From the NCBI RefSeq assembly GCF_011207455.1, contig NZ_CP048877.1:2162576-2226575 (forward strand): DNA of 64,000 bases, written 5' to 3'. Below, piece by piece: positions 35,299 to 43,543 of this stretch. A program made the position numbers and the translations under genes. Under the pieces are notes generated by a model that was given only the letters and a program-made list of their open reading frames with translations, had not been told where the DNA came from and searched no databases. The stretch comes from Thermosulfuriphilus ammonigenes. GTDB lineage: Bacteria > Desulfobacterota > Thermodesulfobacteria > Thermodesulfobacteriales > ST65. The number at the start of each line of letters is the position of its first letter. The stretch's first letter is position 1.

Positions 35299-36272
35299 TT
35301 CTCGAAGTCCGGGCCTTAAAACTTATCCTTGAGCGGAAGGGGAACTCCGTTGTTCTGGTAGATGACCTAAACTTTACCCTTGGTGCCGGAAAGACCCTCT
35401 GCCTGGTGGGGGAGAGCGGTTGTGGCAAGAGCCTCACGGCCCTGGCCATTATGGGACTCCTTCCACCGGGGATAAAGCGTCTCTCTGGGCAGATTATCTT
35501 TGCCGGCCAGGATCTCACCAGTCTTTCTTCTGAGGCCTTAAGGCGGCTTCGGGGGGCCAGGATGGCCATGATCTTTCAGGAGCCGATGACGGCTCTCAAT
35601 CCGGTCTTTACTATTGGCGAGCAGATTGCCGAGGTCATTGAGACCCACGAGGGGCGCCGTCGCTCAGAGGCCCTGGCCCGGGCCCTTGAGCTCCTCAAGG
35701 CTGTAGGTGTTCCTGCCGCTGAGGAGCGTCTTCATGCCTACCCTCACGAACTCTCCGGAGGCCTGCGTCAGCGGGCCATGATCGCCATGGCCTTGGCCTG
35801 CTCTCCTGAGCTTATTATTGCCGATGAGCCCACCACGGCCCTTGATGTTACGGTTCAGGCTCAAATTCTTGATCTTTTGCGTCAATTACGGAAAGAAAAA
35901 GGGCTGTCGCTTCTTCTTATCACTCATAATCTAGGAGTGGTGGCCGAGATGGCCGATGAGGTAGCGGTTATGTATGCCGGTCACCTGGTGGAAGTGGCAA
36001 AAACCAAAGATCTATTTGAGCGTCCTCTTCATCCTTACACCATGGGGCTTATGGCCTCGCTGCCTGGCCCTAAGGAAAGACTCTCGCCTATCGCTGGTCA
36101 AGTTCCTCCCCCGGGAGCCTGGCCGGAAGGTTGCCGCTTCCGAGGCCGCTGCCGCTATGAAGAAGAGCTTTGTCTGGTGCCCCCTGAACTTCGAGAAATT
36201 AGCCCGGGCCACCACAGCCGCTGCCATCTGGCCGGAAGATTCCTTGTCTCAGGGGGAAAGACCAATGCCTGA
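35295..36272 (+). CDS. dppD: Peptide ABC transporter ATP-binding protein DppD
   Basis: A 325-residue ATPase: Walker A GESGCGKS, Q-loop MIFQEPMTALNP, signature HELSGGLRQR, Walker B LIIADEPTTALD, and the C-terminal oligopeptide-transporter extension with Cys residues (CRFRGRCRYEEELC) that in this subfamily may hold an iron-sulfur cluster. It is coupled to tldD and overlaps dppF by 8 bases. Confidence 0.94.
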   Translation: MILEVRALKLILERKGNSVVLVDDLNFTLGAGKTLCLVGESGCGKSLTALAIMGLLPPGIKRLSGQIIFAGQDLTSLSSEALRRLRGARMAMIFQEPMTALNPVFTIGEQIAEVIETHEGRRRSEALARALELLKAVGVPAAEERLHAYPHELSGGLRQRAMIAMALACSPELIIADEPTTALDVTVQAQILDLLRQLRKEKGLSLLLITHNLGVVAEMADEVAVMYAGHLVEVAKTKDLFERPLHPYTMGLMASLPGPKERLSPIAGQVPPPGAWPEGCRFRGRCRYEEELCLVPPELREISPGHHSRCHLAGRFLVSGGKTNA

Positions 36273-37221
36273 GGCCCTGAGGGTTAAGGATCTCTGGAAA
36301 ACCTATTCTGTCAGTCGAGGGCTCTTTGATCGGCGGAGGCGTTCTTTAGTGGCTCTGGCCGGTGTTTCCTTTTCGGTCAAGAGGGGAGAGGTGCTTGGTC
36401 TGGTAGGGGAGAGTGGCTGCGGGAAATCCACCCTGGGCCGAATTATTGTGGCCCTTGAATCACCAGACAGGGGAGAGGTGATCATCGGGGGGCAAAGAAT
36501 CCACCAGGGCCAAGCCCTGCCGGGTCTGAGACGAAAGGTCCAGATAGTTTTTCAAGACCCTTTCTCTTCTCTTAACCCCCGCCAGAAGGTCCGGGATATC
36601 TTGGCCGAACCTTTTGTCGTTCATAAGGTTTTAAAGGGCCGGGCCCTTTCAGAGCGGGTGGCCGATCTTCTCTTAATGGTCGGTCTTCCTCCGGAGGCTG
36701 CCTCCCGATACCCTCATGAATTCTCCGGCGGACAGCGGCAGAGGATCGGTATCGCCCGGGCCTTGGCTCTTTCCCCGGAAGTCATTGTTCTTGATGAACC
36801 TACTAGTGCCCTTGATGTCTCCGTCCAGGCTCAGATTCTAAACCTCTTAAAAGACTTAAAAGAAGAACTTTCTCTGACTTATATTTTTATTTCTCACGAT
36901 CTTCCGGTGGTAGAGTTTATGAGTGACCGGATAGCTGTCATGTATATGGGACATCTGATGGAAATTTTTCCCAAAAATTTCAAGGGCCCTTTGCATCCTT
37001 ATACCGAGACTCTTCTTGCCGCCATCCCGGTTCCACGACCTGGTTACCAAAAAACAAGGCCAGTCTTTGGCGAACCGCCCAGCCCCTTAGAGCTCCCTGC
37101 GGGGTGTCCCTTTGTTAGTCGTTGCCAAGAGAAGGCCTCTGTCTGCCAACGAAAGGCCCCGGTGCTAAAAGAGGTGGGCCCCAACCACTTGGTAGCCTGC
37201 TTTGCCAGGGAGAGGGAATGA
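36265..37221 (+). CDS. dppF: Peptide ABC transporter ATP-binding protein DppF
   Basis: A 318-residue ATPase: Walker A GESGCGKS, VFQDPFSSLNPRQKV, signature HEFSGGQRQRIG, Walker B VIVLDEPTSALD, and a C-terminal Cys-containing tail (CPFVSRCQEKASVC). The start at 36265 is chosen; the open frame further upstream lies inside dppD and does not code. The stop overlaps rtcA by ATGA. Confidence 0.94.
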   Translation: MPEALRVKDLWKTYSVSRGLFDRRRRSLVALAGVSFSVKRGEVLGLVGESGCGKSTLGRIIVALESPDRGEVIIGGQRIHQGQALPGLRRKVQIVFQDPFSSLNPRQKVRDILAEPFVVHKVLKGRALSERVADLLLMVGLPPEAASRYPHEFSGGQRQRIGIARALALSPEVIVLDEPTSALDVSVQAQILNLLKDLKEELSLTYIFISHDLPVVEFMSDRIAVMYMGHLMEIFPKNFKGPLHPYTETLLAAIPVPRPGYQKTRPVFGEPPSPLELPAGCPFVSRCQEKASVCQRKAPVLKEVGPNHLVACFARERE

Positions 37222-38255
37222 TCCACATCGATGGCTCCTATGGCGAGGGTGGAGGCCAGATTTTGCGTTCGGCCCTTGCTCTGTCAATTATTACCGGAAG
37301 ACCATTTGTGATAGACAACATACGGGCGAGTCGCAAAAAACCAGGGCTCCGGCCTCAACATCGGGCCTGTGTTAAGGCGGCGGCTGCCATCTCCGGGGCC
37401 GAAGTAAAAGGGGCGGAGATAGGTTCTCTGAGACTCCAATTCTCTCCAGGGAGTCCAAGATCAGGCACCTTTCGTTTTGAAGTGGGTACCGCAGGGGCCA
37501 CAGGATTGGTCCTCCAGACAGTCTACCTCCCCCTTTCTCTGGCTAGGAATGCCAGTAGGGTAAGGATTACCGGCGGCACCCACGTGCCTATGGCTCCCTG
37601 CTATCATTATTTGTCTTTAGTATTTACCCCCATGATCTCTCTCATGGGCCTTGACCTTAAGGTTAATCTTATTCGCTGGGGATTTTATCCGGTCGGGGGA
37701 GGGGAGATAGAGGCAAAAATCAATCCTGTAAAGGAACTAAGACCCCTCTGGCTTCTTGAAGACTTCCGGCCCTCAAGAATCGAGGCCCTTTCGGTAGTGG
37801 CAGAGAGCCTGCCTAAGCATATCTCCAAACGGCAGGCTTTAAGACTCCAAAGAGGCCTTGAGGCTTTAGGCATTGATCATCAAGTAAGATCTCTTAGGGT
37901 GAAGAGTTCGGGGCCCGGTACGATGGTCTTTGTGCTGGCTGAGTCTGAGAGCTCCCGGGCGGGGTTTACAGCCATCGGCATCAAGGGCAAACCCGCTGAG
38001 GTCGTGGCCGAGGAGGCCCTTGGGGCCCTGACCATCTTTTTGGAAACGGGCGCCCCTGTTGATGAACATCTGGCCGATCAACTTATTCTTCCGGCGGCAC
38101 TTGCCGCCGGTGAGACTCGCTATCGGACCTCACGGATCACTCGCCATCTTTTGACAAATCTTTGGGTGATCCGGCACTTTTTGGAAATAGATTTTGAAAT
38201 CCATGGCCGGGAGGGAACCCCTGGAGAGATAGTGATCCGGGGAGGCCTTACTTGA
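37218..38255 (+). CDS. rtcA: RNA 3'-terminal phosphate cyclase
   Basis: A 345-residue enzyme that makes 2',3'-cyclic phosphate RNA ends with ATP. Conserved parts: IDGSYGEGGGQILRSALALS, RKKPGLRPQHRACVKA, GGTHVPMAPCYHYL, and the region of the adenylated catalytic His, VDEHLADQLILPAALA. It overlaps dppF by 4 bases, so it probably shares the peptide-transport transcript. RtcB is not in the window. Confidence 0.95.
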   Translation: MIHIDGSYGEGGGQILRSALALSIITGRPFVIDNIRASRKKPGLRPQHRACVKAAAAISGAEVKGAEIGSLRLQFSPGSPRSGTFRFEVGTAGATGLVLQTVYLPLSLARNASRVRITGGTHVPMAPCYHYLSLVFTPMISLMGLDLKVNLIRWGFYPVGGGEIEAKINPVKELRPLWLLEDFRPSRIEALSVVAESLPKHISKRQALRLQRGLEALGIDHQVRSLRVKSSGPGTMVFVLAESESSRAGFTAIGIKGKPAEVVAEEALGALTIFLETGAPVDEHLADQLILPAALAAGETRYRTSRITRHLLTNLWVIRHFLEIDFEIHGREGTPGEIVIRGGLT

Positions 38256-38295
38256 CAGGCAAGCTTTGGTCTTATTAATTAGTTTCCTTGCTAGC

Positions 38296-38393
38296 GGAAG
38301 CGCCAGGGGCACTGGTGGCCCCCCCGGACTTCAAATCCGGTGTGCCGTCTGAGAAAGGCGGCAGGTGGGTTCGATTCCCATGCGCTTCCGCCA
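38296..38393 (+). tRNA. selC: tRNA-Sec (anticodon TCA)
   Basis: A 98-base tRNA with an 8-base-pair acceptor stem GGAAGCGC/GCGCTTCC, encoded CCA end (38391-38393), extended D stem GGGGC/GCCCC, anticodon stem CCGGA/TCCGG with loop CTTCAAA (anticodon TCA at 38331-38333, reads UGA), and a long variable arm (TGCCGTCT/AGGCGGCA). The long acceptor stem and variable arm identify selenocysteine tRNA. It shows the organism decodes UGA as Sec, which supports the three in-frame TGA genes at 43.5-45.2 kb. Confidence 0.98.
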
Positions 38394-38484
38394 TTTTTTC
38401 GATAGATTCGCAAGTCACACAACACTAGAATCACCAGGGGACAGTCCAGAGACAAATACCCATCATCCATTGATGCTCCAGGAA

Positions 38485-38515
38485 TGTACAGTTTAGAATT
38501 CCTCTAAACTGTACA
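38485..38515. repeat. 13-bp perfect inverted repeat
   Basis: TGTACAGTTTAGA (38485-38497) and TCTAAACTGTACA (38503-38515) around a 5-base centre, in the non-coding stretch between selC and the restriction-gene remnant. There is no T tract, so it is not a standard terminator. It could be a protein-binding site, a recombination site or a remnant of a mobile element. Confidence 0.7.
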
Positions 38516-38573
38516 GAATTTGAAATTTTTGATCCCGATTACGGGCGATTATTCCTGATTTTTTCGATCGCCT

Positions 38574-38807
38574 CTACCGGCCGGAAGTCGCCGACTTAGG
38601 CGGGTTCATCAAAAAGCTGCTTAAGTTTGTCGGCGGCAAGGTGGACTTAACGGTCTGTGATCCTCGGGTCTGAATGCCCGGCAAACGCCTGGACAAGATA
38701 GATGGTTTTCCCCGGGCCACCGGCGGAACGTATTCCCAGCCGACCTCTCCGGCGTATCTTATGAGAGCGTCCTGGACGGCCATTCTTTCCGAACCGAGAG
38801 CTGCCAT
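38574..38807 (-). pseudogene. Remnant of type I restriction enzyme HsdR, N-terminus
   Basis: The minus strand encodes ERMAVQDALIRYAGEVGWEY, which resembles the start of HsdR subunits (typically a Q-[DN]-x-LIRYA-x-x-x-GW-E-Y pattern). The similarity breaks off after about 30 residues, and the downstream frames are unrelated and interrupted. No motor or nuclease domain remains, so this is a decayed fragment. The matching modification-gene fragment lies at 41238-41408 on the same strand. Confidence 0.6.
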
Positions 38808-38821
38808 CTTTATGGTTTTCT

Positions 38822-39244
38822 CTAATTTTCTCTAGTTTTACTTTTTGGGTCATTTTCCTCAGGAGCAATAAGTTTGAGCTTGGGAAAATAAAAACTATAA
38901 CGTTTGGCATCCCTGGTAAGAAGAACATAGCCACGCACGGCGGCATGGGCACCAATGTAGAAATCTGGAAGTGGAGAGGTTTTCTTGCCTCTTCGCTTTC
39001 TATAAAGGAGAAAACATTTTCCCGCCAAAAAAGCAGCTTCCCAGGGAAGCTCTTCCCTAACGAAAACCTCAGGTGGGAGAGCCTCTTTCTCAAATCTGAT
39101 AGAAATCTCCGCGTAGATTATGGGATTGATTATCAGCGTGTCTTTTTCCGCATATTCAGCCAGCTTCCGTGAAGACCACTCAAACCACTCCGGATCCTCG
39201 GTAAATATGTCCAGGATGACATTTGAGTCCACCAGAACGGGCAT
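38822..39244 (-). CDS. PIN-domain toxin (VapC-like), module 1
   Basis: A 140-residue PIN-domain protein: LVDSNVILDIF with the first acidic residue, NPIIYAEISIRF with the conserved Glu, and PDFYIGAHAAVRGYVLLTRD with the later acids. PIN toxins cleave RNA. The ATG at 39244 shares a base with the antitoxin stop (TGATG), giving antitoxin-toxin coupling. Confidence 0.88.
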   Translation of the reverse strand: MPVLVDSNVILDIFTEDPEWFEWSSRKLAEYAEKDTLIINPIIYAEISIRFEKEALPPEVFVREELPWEAAFLAGKCFLLYRKRRGKKTSPLPDFYIGAHAAVRGYVLLTRDAKRYSFYFPKLKLIAPEENDPKSKTREN

Positions 39245-39471
39245 CAATCCTCTCCACGGGTGAGGGCCATAATCTCATCGGTGGAAAGCTTGACCGCCCC
39301 GCGACCTCTCATGTGCTTTATAAGAAGCTCCCCTTTGCCGGGAAGGCTTTTCTTCACTAACTTGAGCCCCCCCTCTTCCGGAACAAATTCCACCTCCGGC
39401 CCCGGCCACAATCCAAACTTCTCGCGCCACTTTTTGGGAATGGTAACTTGCCCCTTGGCCGTTATTCTCAT
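39244..39471 (-). CDS. AbrB/MazE-type antitoxin, module 1
   Basis: A 75-residue protein with a SpoVT-AbrB swapped-hairpin DNA-binding domain at the N-terminus (MRITAKGQVTIPKKWREKFG) and a charged C-terminal tail that would bind the PIN toxin. It directly precedes its toxin. Such pairs repress their own promoter. Confidence 0.87.
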   Translation of the reverse strand: MRITAKGQVTIPKKWREKFGLWPGPEVEFVPEEGGLKLVKKSLPGKGELLIKHMRGRGAVKLSTDEIMALTRGED

Positions 39472-39504
39472 AATCCCACCTCAAGGTAAGAATTTTTTAC
39501 TCGG

Positions 39505-39900
39505 CTAAGGCCCGCATTTGCGCTGCAATTTTTCGTCAAAGGTTAAAATTTTTCCTTTTTGTTTTTGAGCTTTTACACACAGGAAACAATCAAGCAAGCT
39601 GAGGCCTTTTGATCCCAAAAATAAGTTGAAAGCTTCAAGAAGCAGCTTTTTATCTTTATTAACCACACCTTTATAAAGCAGAAGGTCTTTAAGGGCCTCT
39701 GCGGCTTCTTTTGCAGGAATACTATAGGTTAGGGTGAGCACATAAAAAGTTTCTAGGAAAACTTCCGGCAGGATAACGGCTTTCTCTTGGCCTTGTTTTA
39801 AGGTTTCAAAGAAAGGGCGAATCGCCTGATATTGTTCTTCAACGTCGGCCAGAAGATAACGCAAAAGGACATTGGTATCAGGGAAGGTTACGGTATTCAT
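39505..39900 (-). CDS. PIN-domain toxin (VapC-like), module 2
   Basis: A 131-residue PIN-domain protein: FPDTNVLLRYLLAD, ILPEVFLETFYVL, GLSLLDCFLCVKAQ and ILTFDEKLQRK carry the acidic residues. It overlaps the antitoxin gene by 23 bases in a different frame. It is distinct in sequence from module 1, so the modules are not a recent duplication. Confidence 0.88.
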   Translation of the reverse strand: MNTVTFPDTNVLLRYLLADVEEQYQAIRPFFETLKQGQEKAVILPEVFLETFYVLTLTYSIPAKEAAEALKDLLLYKGVVNKDKKLLLEAFNLFLGSKGLSLLDCFLCVKAQKQKGKILTFDEKLQRKCGP

Positions 39901-40114
39901 CCGCTACTTTTTGCCAGGCGATCTCACGCTCTTTCTCGTGGGAAAGAGGCTTCCTGACATACTTTTTGAATATTCCGCCCACATCTCTAACCGGTTCAAG
40001 GATGATCTTTCCTTCTATTACTCTGAACCGCACCATATTTGTACCGAGAAGCTCCCGTATCTTTTTGGGGATGGTAACCTGCCCTTTTGAAGTAATCTTT
40101 ACCAGCGCTTCCAT
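39878..40114 (-). CDS. AbrB-type antitoxin, module 2
   Basis: A 78-residue protein with an N-terminal SpoVT-AbrB domain (VKITSKGQVTIPKKIRELLG) and an acidic/aromatic C-terminal tail (REIAWQKVADEYRNLP). It is the partner of the PIN toxin it overlaps. Confidence 0.87.
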   Translation of the reverse strand: MEALVKITSKGQVTIPKKIRELLGTNMVRFRVIEGKIILEPVRDVGGIFKKYVRKPLSHEKEREIAWQKVADEYRNLP

Positions 40115-40117
40115 ACC

Positions 40118-40384
40118 TTACTCCAAAGAAAAATTCTTACTTTCAATCTTAACCCTTATCTTCCCGGTCATCAAATGGTGGAACAGGGTCTTGAGTTCTT
40201 TCTTCAGATGGCCGGCAATTCGGCTCACAGCGTCTTTGTTAATCTTGACCTTGAAAAGCCCAGCTGTAATAGTTTTTACCTCCCGTATTGCCCTCTAGAG
40301 ATACTGCTTGTAGCGCTCAAAGACCTCCGTAATGAAAGTTCCTTTTTGGTCCTGAGGGGCCCGGAGTTGTTTGATCTTGCCCAT
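40118..40384 (-). pseudogene. Remnant of an IS256-family (mutator type) transposase
   Basis: The minus-strand frame reads IKQLRAPQDQKGTFITEVFE, a stop codon, then REVKTITAGLFKVKINKDAV and SRIAGHLKKELKTLF. These resemble the region of IS256-type transposases containing the R-K-V-K-x-I-T-E-x-L-x-G motif and the helix-turn-helix after it. Only ~85 codons remain, with an internal stop, so the element is dead. It lies between toxin-antitoxin modules 2 and 3. Confidence 0.6.
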
Positions 40385-40436
40385 CTGAGTAAATTATGAT
40401 GATTAGCCTTACCCAACTATATTTTGTGAGAAAGAT

Positions 40437-40850
40437 TTAAAACACTTCCACACCACAGTTGCGGGCGGCTTTCTGGAGGGCCTGATCCAGGGTGGCCAGG
40501 GGTAGCCCCAAACGCATAGCCAGATTTAGATAGGCCGCGTCGTAAACGCTCAACCCTTCCTCTCGGGCCAGGAGCAAAATTTCACCCCAAACCCTTAAAA
40601 TGGTATCCCCCTCCACCTGAATGGGCAGTTCCTGAAGGAGGGAAAGAAAATTTTCCACCTCCGCCCGGGTGAGTCTCCTGCGGCGTTCGGCCATCAACAG
40701 GGCGTTGGCCACCTCAAGCGGCCAGATGGAAGGCACCCAGGCCCTTCCCTCACCAAGAGCATCCAAGACCTTTTCGGAGTAGAGATCTCCTTCGTCTTCC
40801 AGAGCCCAGGCTACGGTTACAGAGGCATCCAATACAAATTCCTGCTTCAC
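40437..40850 (-). CDS. vapC: PIN-domain toxin (VapC-like), module 3
   Basis: A 137-residue PIN toxin: FVLDASVTVAWALEDEGD, WVPSIWPLEVANALLMAERR, LSVYDAAYLNLAMRLGLPLATLD. This is the common VapC type associated with Phd-like antitoxins. Its start overlaps the antitoxin stop by 4 bases. Confidence 0.92.
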   Translation of the reverse strand: MKQEFVLDASVTVAWALEDEGDLYSEKVLDALGEGRAWVPSIWPLEVANALLMAERRRRLTRAEVENFLSLLQELPIQVEGDTILRVWGEILLLAREEGLSVYDAAYLNLAMRLGLPLATLDQALQKAARNCGVEVF

Positions 40851-41092
40851 ATTCGTCCCTCTTCAATCAGCTCTTTAATATCAAGCCCGTTTAATCTGTG
40901 TCTGTGCTTTTTCCGGAACTTTTTAATCTCCTCTATGACTTCTTCCACTTTTCGTCTTCTTTGAGGAGCTACGGGCTCTATCACCGCCACCGGAACTCCG
41001 CGCCGGGTAATTACAAACCTCTCCCCCCGAGCTACACGATCCAAAAGTTCAGAGAATTTGGTTCTGGCCTCATAAACCCCTATAATGGCCAT
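40847..41092 (-). CDS. Phd/YefM-type antitoxin, module 3
   Basis: An 81-residue protein beginning IGVYEARTKFSELLDRVARGERFVI (in parts), the Phd/YefM pattern, with RRGVPVAVIEP next and a basic/helical tail. It neutralises the coupled PIN toxin and likely represses the pair. Confidence 0.92.
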   Translation of the reverse strand: MAIIGVYEARTKFSELLDRVARGERFVITRRGVPVAVIEPVAPQRRRKVEEVIEEIKKFRKKHRHRLNGLDIKELIEEGRM

Positions 41093-41237
41093 ACCCGCGC
41101 CTCCATTTGACTAGTCTTAGACTAGTTTAAATGGAAGATCCGGTTTGTTCAATACCGCCTAAAGGTCAGGGGCTGCGCGGTTTATCTTCTCCGCCTCCTT
41201 CAACCTCGAAGGAGCTAGCACCTCTTCCTCGCTTTTC

Positions 41238-41408
41238 GGGGCCACCTAGCGCGAAGGGAGAGATTGTAGTCGTTTTGGGTGGCTTCCTCCTTGGTGATGA
41301 CCTTAAGCCCTCTCTTTCCTGCCGGTTTAGATAAACTTCGGCTATTTCAGAGATGGCGCTTCCGGGCAGAAAATTCTTGGGCCGACCTTTTTGTAAAGAT
41401 GGGGGCAT
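41238..41408 (-). pseudogene. Remnant of type I DNA methyltransferase HsdM, C-terminus
   Basis: Minus-strand translation gives LQKGRPKNFLPGSAISEIAE then VYLNRQER. After a frameshift it gives GLKVITKEEATQNDYNLSLR, matching the two last conserved blocks of HsdM (the K-x-R-x-Q-N-x-L region and the N-D-Y-N-L end). Only the final ~55 codons survive, in two frames. No other coding is seen in the 41093-41464 gap. Confidence 0.6.
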
Positions 41409-41464
41409 TTGTGAGAAGGATCTCCCCCGGACGGCGATTCTTTTATTGATGATCTGTGGGATAC

Positions 41465-42079
41465 TTACGGGAAGCGGTTTTCCTTTTTCCGGTGGATTAG
41501 CTGGACTATTGCCTCTGAGTAAAAGCAGAAGATCATTCCCAAAACGCTAGAGAAGGTGGTTACCCAGAAGAGGAGAAGATGGACTTTGGGCCATCGATAG
41601 AAAAAAAGATCGAGGATGAAAAGAATCAGTCCCAAATGGATGAGAGAAGAGCCCAAACGAAGCCAATACCCTCTTTTTTCAAAGTGAAGGCGCTGACTTC
41701 CCAAAAGGGCCAGAATCAAAACCAGAGTCTGAAGGAGAAGGGAGGCCAGAAGAACCACTAAGAGGGCCATCTTGACCCCAAGACTAAGGCTGATCACCAG
41801 GACGCCTATCATTAGGGCTAAAGAGAAGTAGCTGAGCCACTGAAGAGGAAAAAGCCGTTTGGGAATACAGATGCCCAATACAAGAACTAGGGCGATCAGA
41901 AAGGGAGACACTAGGCGATTCATCCTCTCCATGAAGTGTATCTGAACTACAGGAGGGGCCAGGTGTACTTCGGCGTATTTATAGGCGAACATGGCATAGA
42001 TACAGATCAGGGAGATGACAAAAAGAAGCAGGGTAGTGATCAAGATGAGATAAAAGTCGTAGGAAAACTTTGTCTTCAT
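41465..42079 (-). CDS. Six-helix membrane protein next to the CcsA-like gene
   Basis: A 204-residue membrane protein with six clear hydrophobic segments and short loops. No family is recognised. It is 14 bases downstream of the CcsA-like gene and likely co-transcribed, which suggests a partner in heme handling or cytochrome assembly (for example a ResB-like or anchoring role). There are no CxxC or heme motifs. Confidence 0.7.
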   Translation of the reverse strand: MKTKFSYDFYLILITTLLLFVISLICIYAMFAYKYAEVHLAPPVVQIHFMERMNRLVSPFLIALVLVLGICIPKRLFPLQWLSYFSLALMIGVLVISLSLGVKMALLVVLLASLLLQTLVLILALLGSQRLHFEKRGYWLRLGSSLIHLGLILFILDLFFYRWPKVHLLLFWVTTFSSVLGMIFCFYSEAIVQLIHRKKENRFP

Positions 42080-42093
42080 AGGCCTTTATCCAT

Positions 42094-43125
42094 TTATTGC
42101 ATAGTGTGCTGACCGGGAAAGAAGAAAGAGGCCAAGAAGGTGAAGACCATGGCCCCAAAGCAGAGAATTCCCAAAAAGGCTGAGAAATGCCACATCCATC
42201 GTCGGTGGATATACAGCCTTATATGGAGATAAGCGCTGAAAATGACCCACATCATAATGGAGGCGGCGATTTTAGGGTCCCACCACCAGTTTGGCCCCCA
42301 GGCTTTAAGAGCCCAAGGATAACCAAGGAGCATTCCTAAAGTGAGCAGGAAGAAGGCCAGCTTGGCCATAGAGTAGCTCATGGCCTCTATGGCCATCTGT
42401 CGGCGAAAGAGCATGAAAAGGCTACAGATAAAAACCACGCTTATGGCCGCATAAGAAAGAAAAAGGAGTGGGGGGTGAAACCACATGTATTCGGCATTGT
42501 AGTAAAAGACCATTTTGGAATAAAGCCTCATAAAGAGCCCCAGCTGGGCCATAGGAGCCAGATTTTGATTAAACCAGGGAGAAATTTCCTCGAAAAAGCG
42601 AGGCAGAGGCCTGGCGAAGGGATTGGCCCAAATGGCCATGATCCCTATCTGAATGGCCAACCCTAGGAGAAGGGCCCCTCGAAACCGGTGGTCTGAAAGA
42701 CGCCTGTGGGCGTAAAGGGCCATAAAGGCATAACTCATGAACCAAAAATAATATTTTTCGTTTTCAATCCAAAGTGGGAGGATATATCGGGGGGGAGAAG
42801 AGGGGTTGTAAAGGGGGAGACCATAGGGAGATTTCTGATTGAGGTTAGAGAGATAGTGATTTAGCCATTTGGCAACCTCGTCAGGAAGCACAAGAGGAAG
42901 ATGAAGATATATTTGGTAGTGAAGCCAAATGAACCAGAAGAAGCCGAGAAGAAAAACTCCTACCCCGGCTACAAGAATACCCAAGGAGAGTCTTTCGGCT
43001 ACCGGGCGCGGGGAGAGAAGATTTACAGCACCCCAAAGGCCACTAGCACCCCCTACAGCTAAAAGGGCCCCCAACAATAGGCTTCCTACGGTTTTAAAGG
43101 TTTCCATCGGAATAAGGTCTTCCAT
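42094..43125 (-). CDS. CcsA/CcmF-like cytochrome c biogenesis membrane protein
   Basis: A 343-residue membrane protein with about eight hydrophobic segments and the heme-handling Trp-rich motif (WGPNWWWDPKIAASIMMW) plus a conserved His-Pro motif (YMWFHPPLLFLSYAA) ahead of it. These define the CcsA/CcmF/CcmC superfamily, which presents heme for attachment to apocytochromes. The large periplasmic loop (residues ~70-115) resembles a shortened CcmF rather than CcsA. The start could instead be the ATG at 43107. The many multiheme cytochromes here require such a system. Confidence 0.85.
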   Translation of the reverse strand: MEDLIPMETFKTVGSLLLGALLAVGGASGLWGAVNLLSPRPVAERLSLGILVAGVGVFLLGFFWFIWLHYQIYLHLPLVLPDEVAKWLNHYLSNLNQKSPYGLPLYNPSSPPRYILPLWIENEKYYFWFMSYAFMALYAHRRLSDHRFRGALLLGLAIQIGIMAIWANPFARPLPRFFEEISPWFNQNLAPMAQLGLFMRLYSKMVFYYNAEYMWFHPPLLFLSYAAISVVFICSLFMLFRRQMAIEAMSYSMAKLAFFLLTLGMLLGYPWALKAWGPNWWWDPKIAASIMMWVIFSAYLHIRLYIHRRWMWHFSAFLGILCFGAMVFTFLASFFFPGQHTMQ

Positions 43126-43252
43126 AAGAGAGGCATTTTAACAGCCCCTCCGGTTCTTCCAAGAAAAAACAGCCCTGGCTCGAGTCCTTTGCTGGCCAAA
43201 TGGAAGAAGTCATTTTAAGGTATAAGAACCTTTTTTCGCTTCAGAGGCGAAG

Positions 43253-43543
43253 ATGGATCAAGAAACCACGGCCCGCTTCTTTAAAGCCCTGGGAGACATT
43301 AATCGCTTACGAATTGTCTTTTTCCTCCTCCAGGGAGAGCGCTCTGTGGGACGATTAGTTGAAGAACTTGGCCTTTCTCAACCTCTGGTCTCCCACCATC
43401 TCAAGGAGCTCAAAATGGGAGGAGTAGTCAAAACCAGGCGAAAAGGCCCCTTTATTTATTACAGCCTCAAGGATCCCCGGCGAATGTTAGAGATTCTTGA
43501 ACAGGTCAAAAGGATTACCACCGGAGGGAACCATGGCTCTTAA
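43253..43543 (+). CDS. ArsR-family transcriptional regulator
   Basis: A 96-residue winged-helix repressor (FFKALGDINRLRIVFFLLQG, VGRLVEELGLSQPLVSHHLK, KTRRKGPFIYYSLKDP). It has no Cys pair of the ArsR/SmtB metal site, so it may sense something other than thiophilic metals. It overlaps the following Sec-containing gene by 11 bases and probably controls the selenoprotein group downstream. Confidence 0.92.
   Translation: MDQETTARFFKALGDINRLRIVFFLLQGERSVGRLVEELGLSQPLVSHHLKELKMGGVVKTRRKGPFIYYSLKDPRRMLEILEQVKRITTGGNHGS

Noticed and set aside
41355-41368. GCGCTTCCG, matching the 3' end of selC, as an attR of an integrated element
   Set aside because: Only nine bases match the tRNA end, and the stretch lies within the HsdM-like remnant where it encodes conserved protein sequence, so chance is the simpler explanation.
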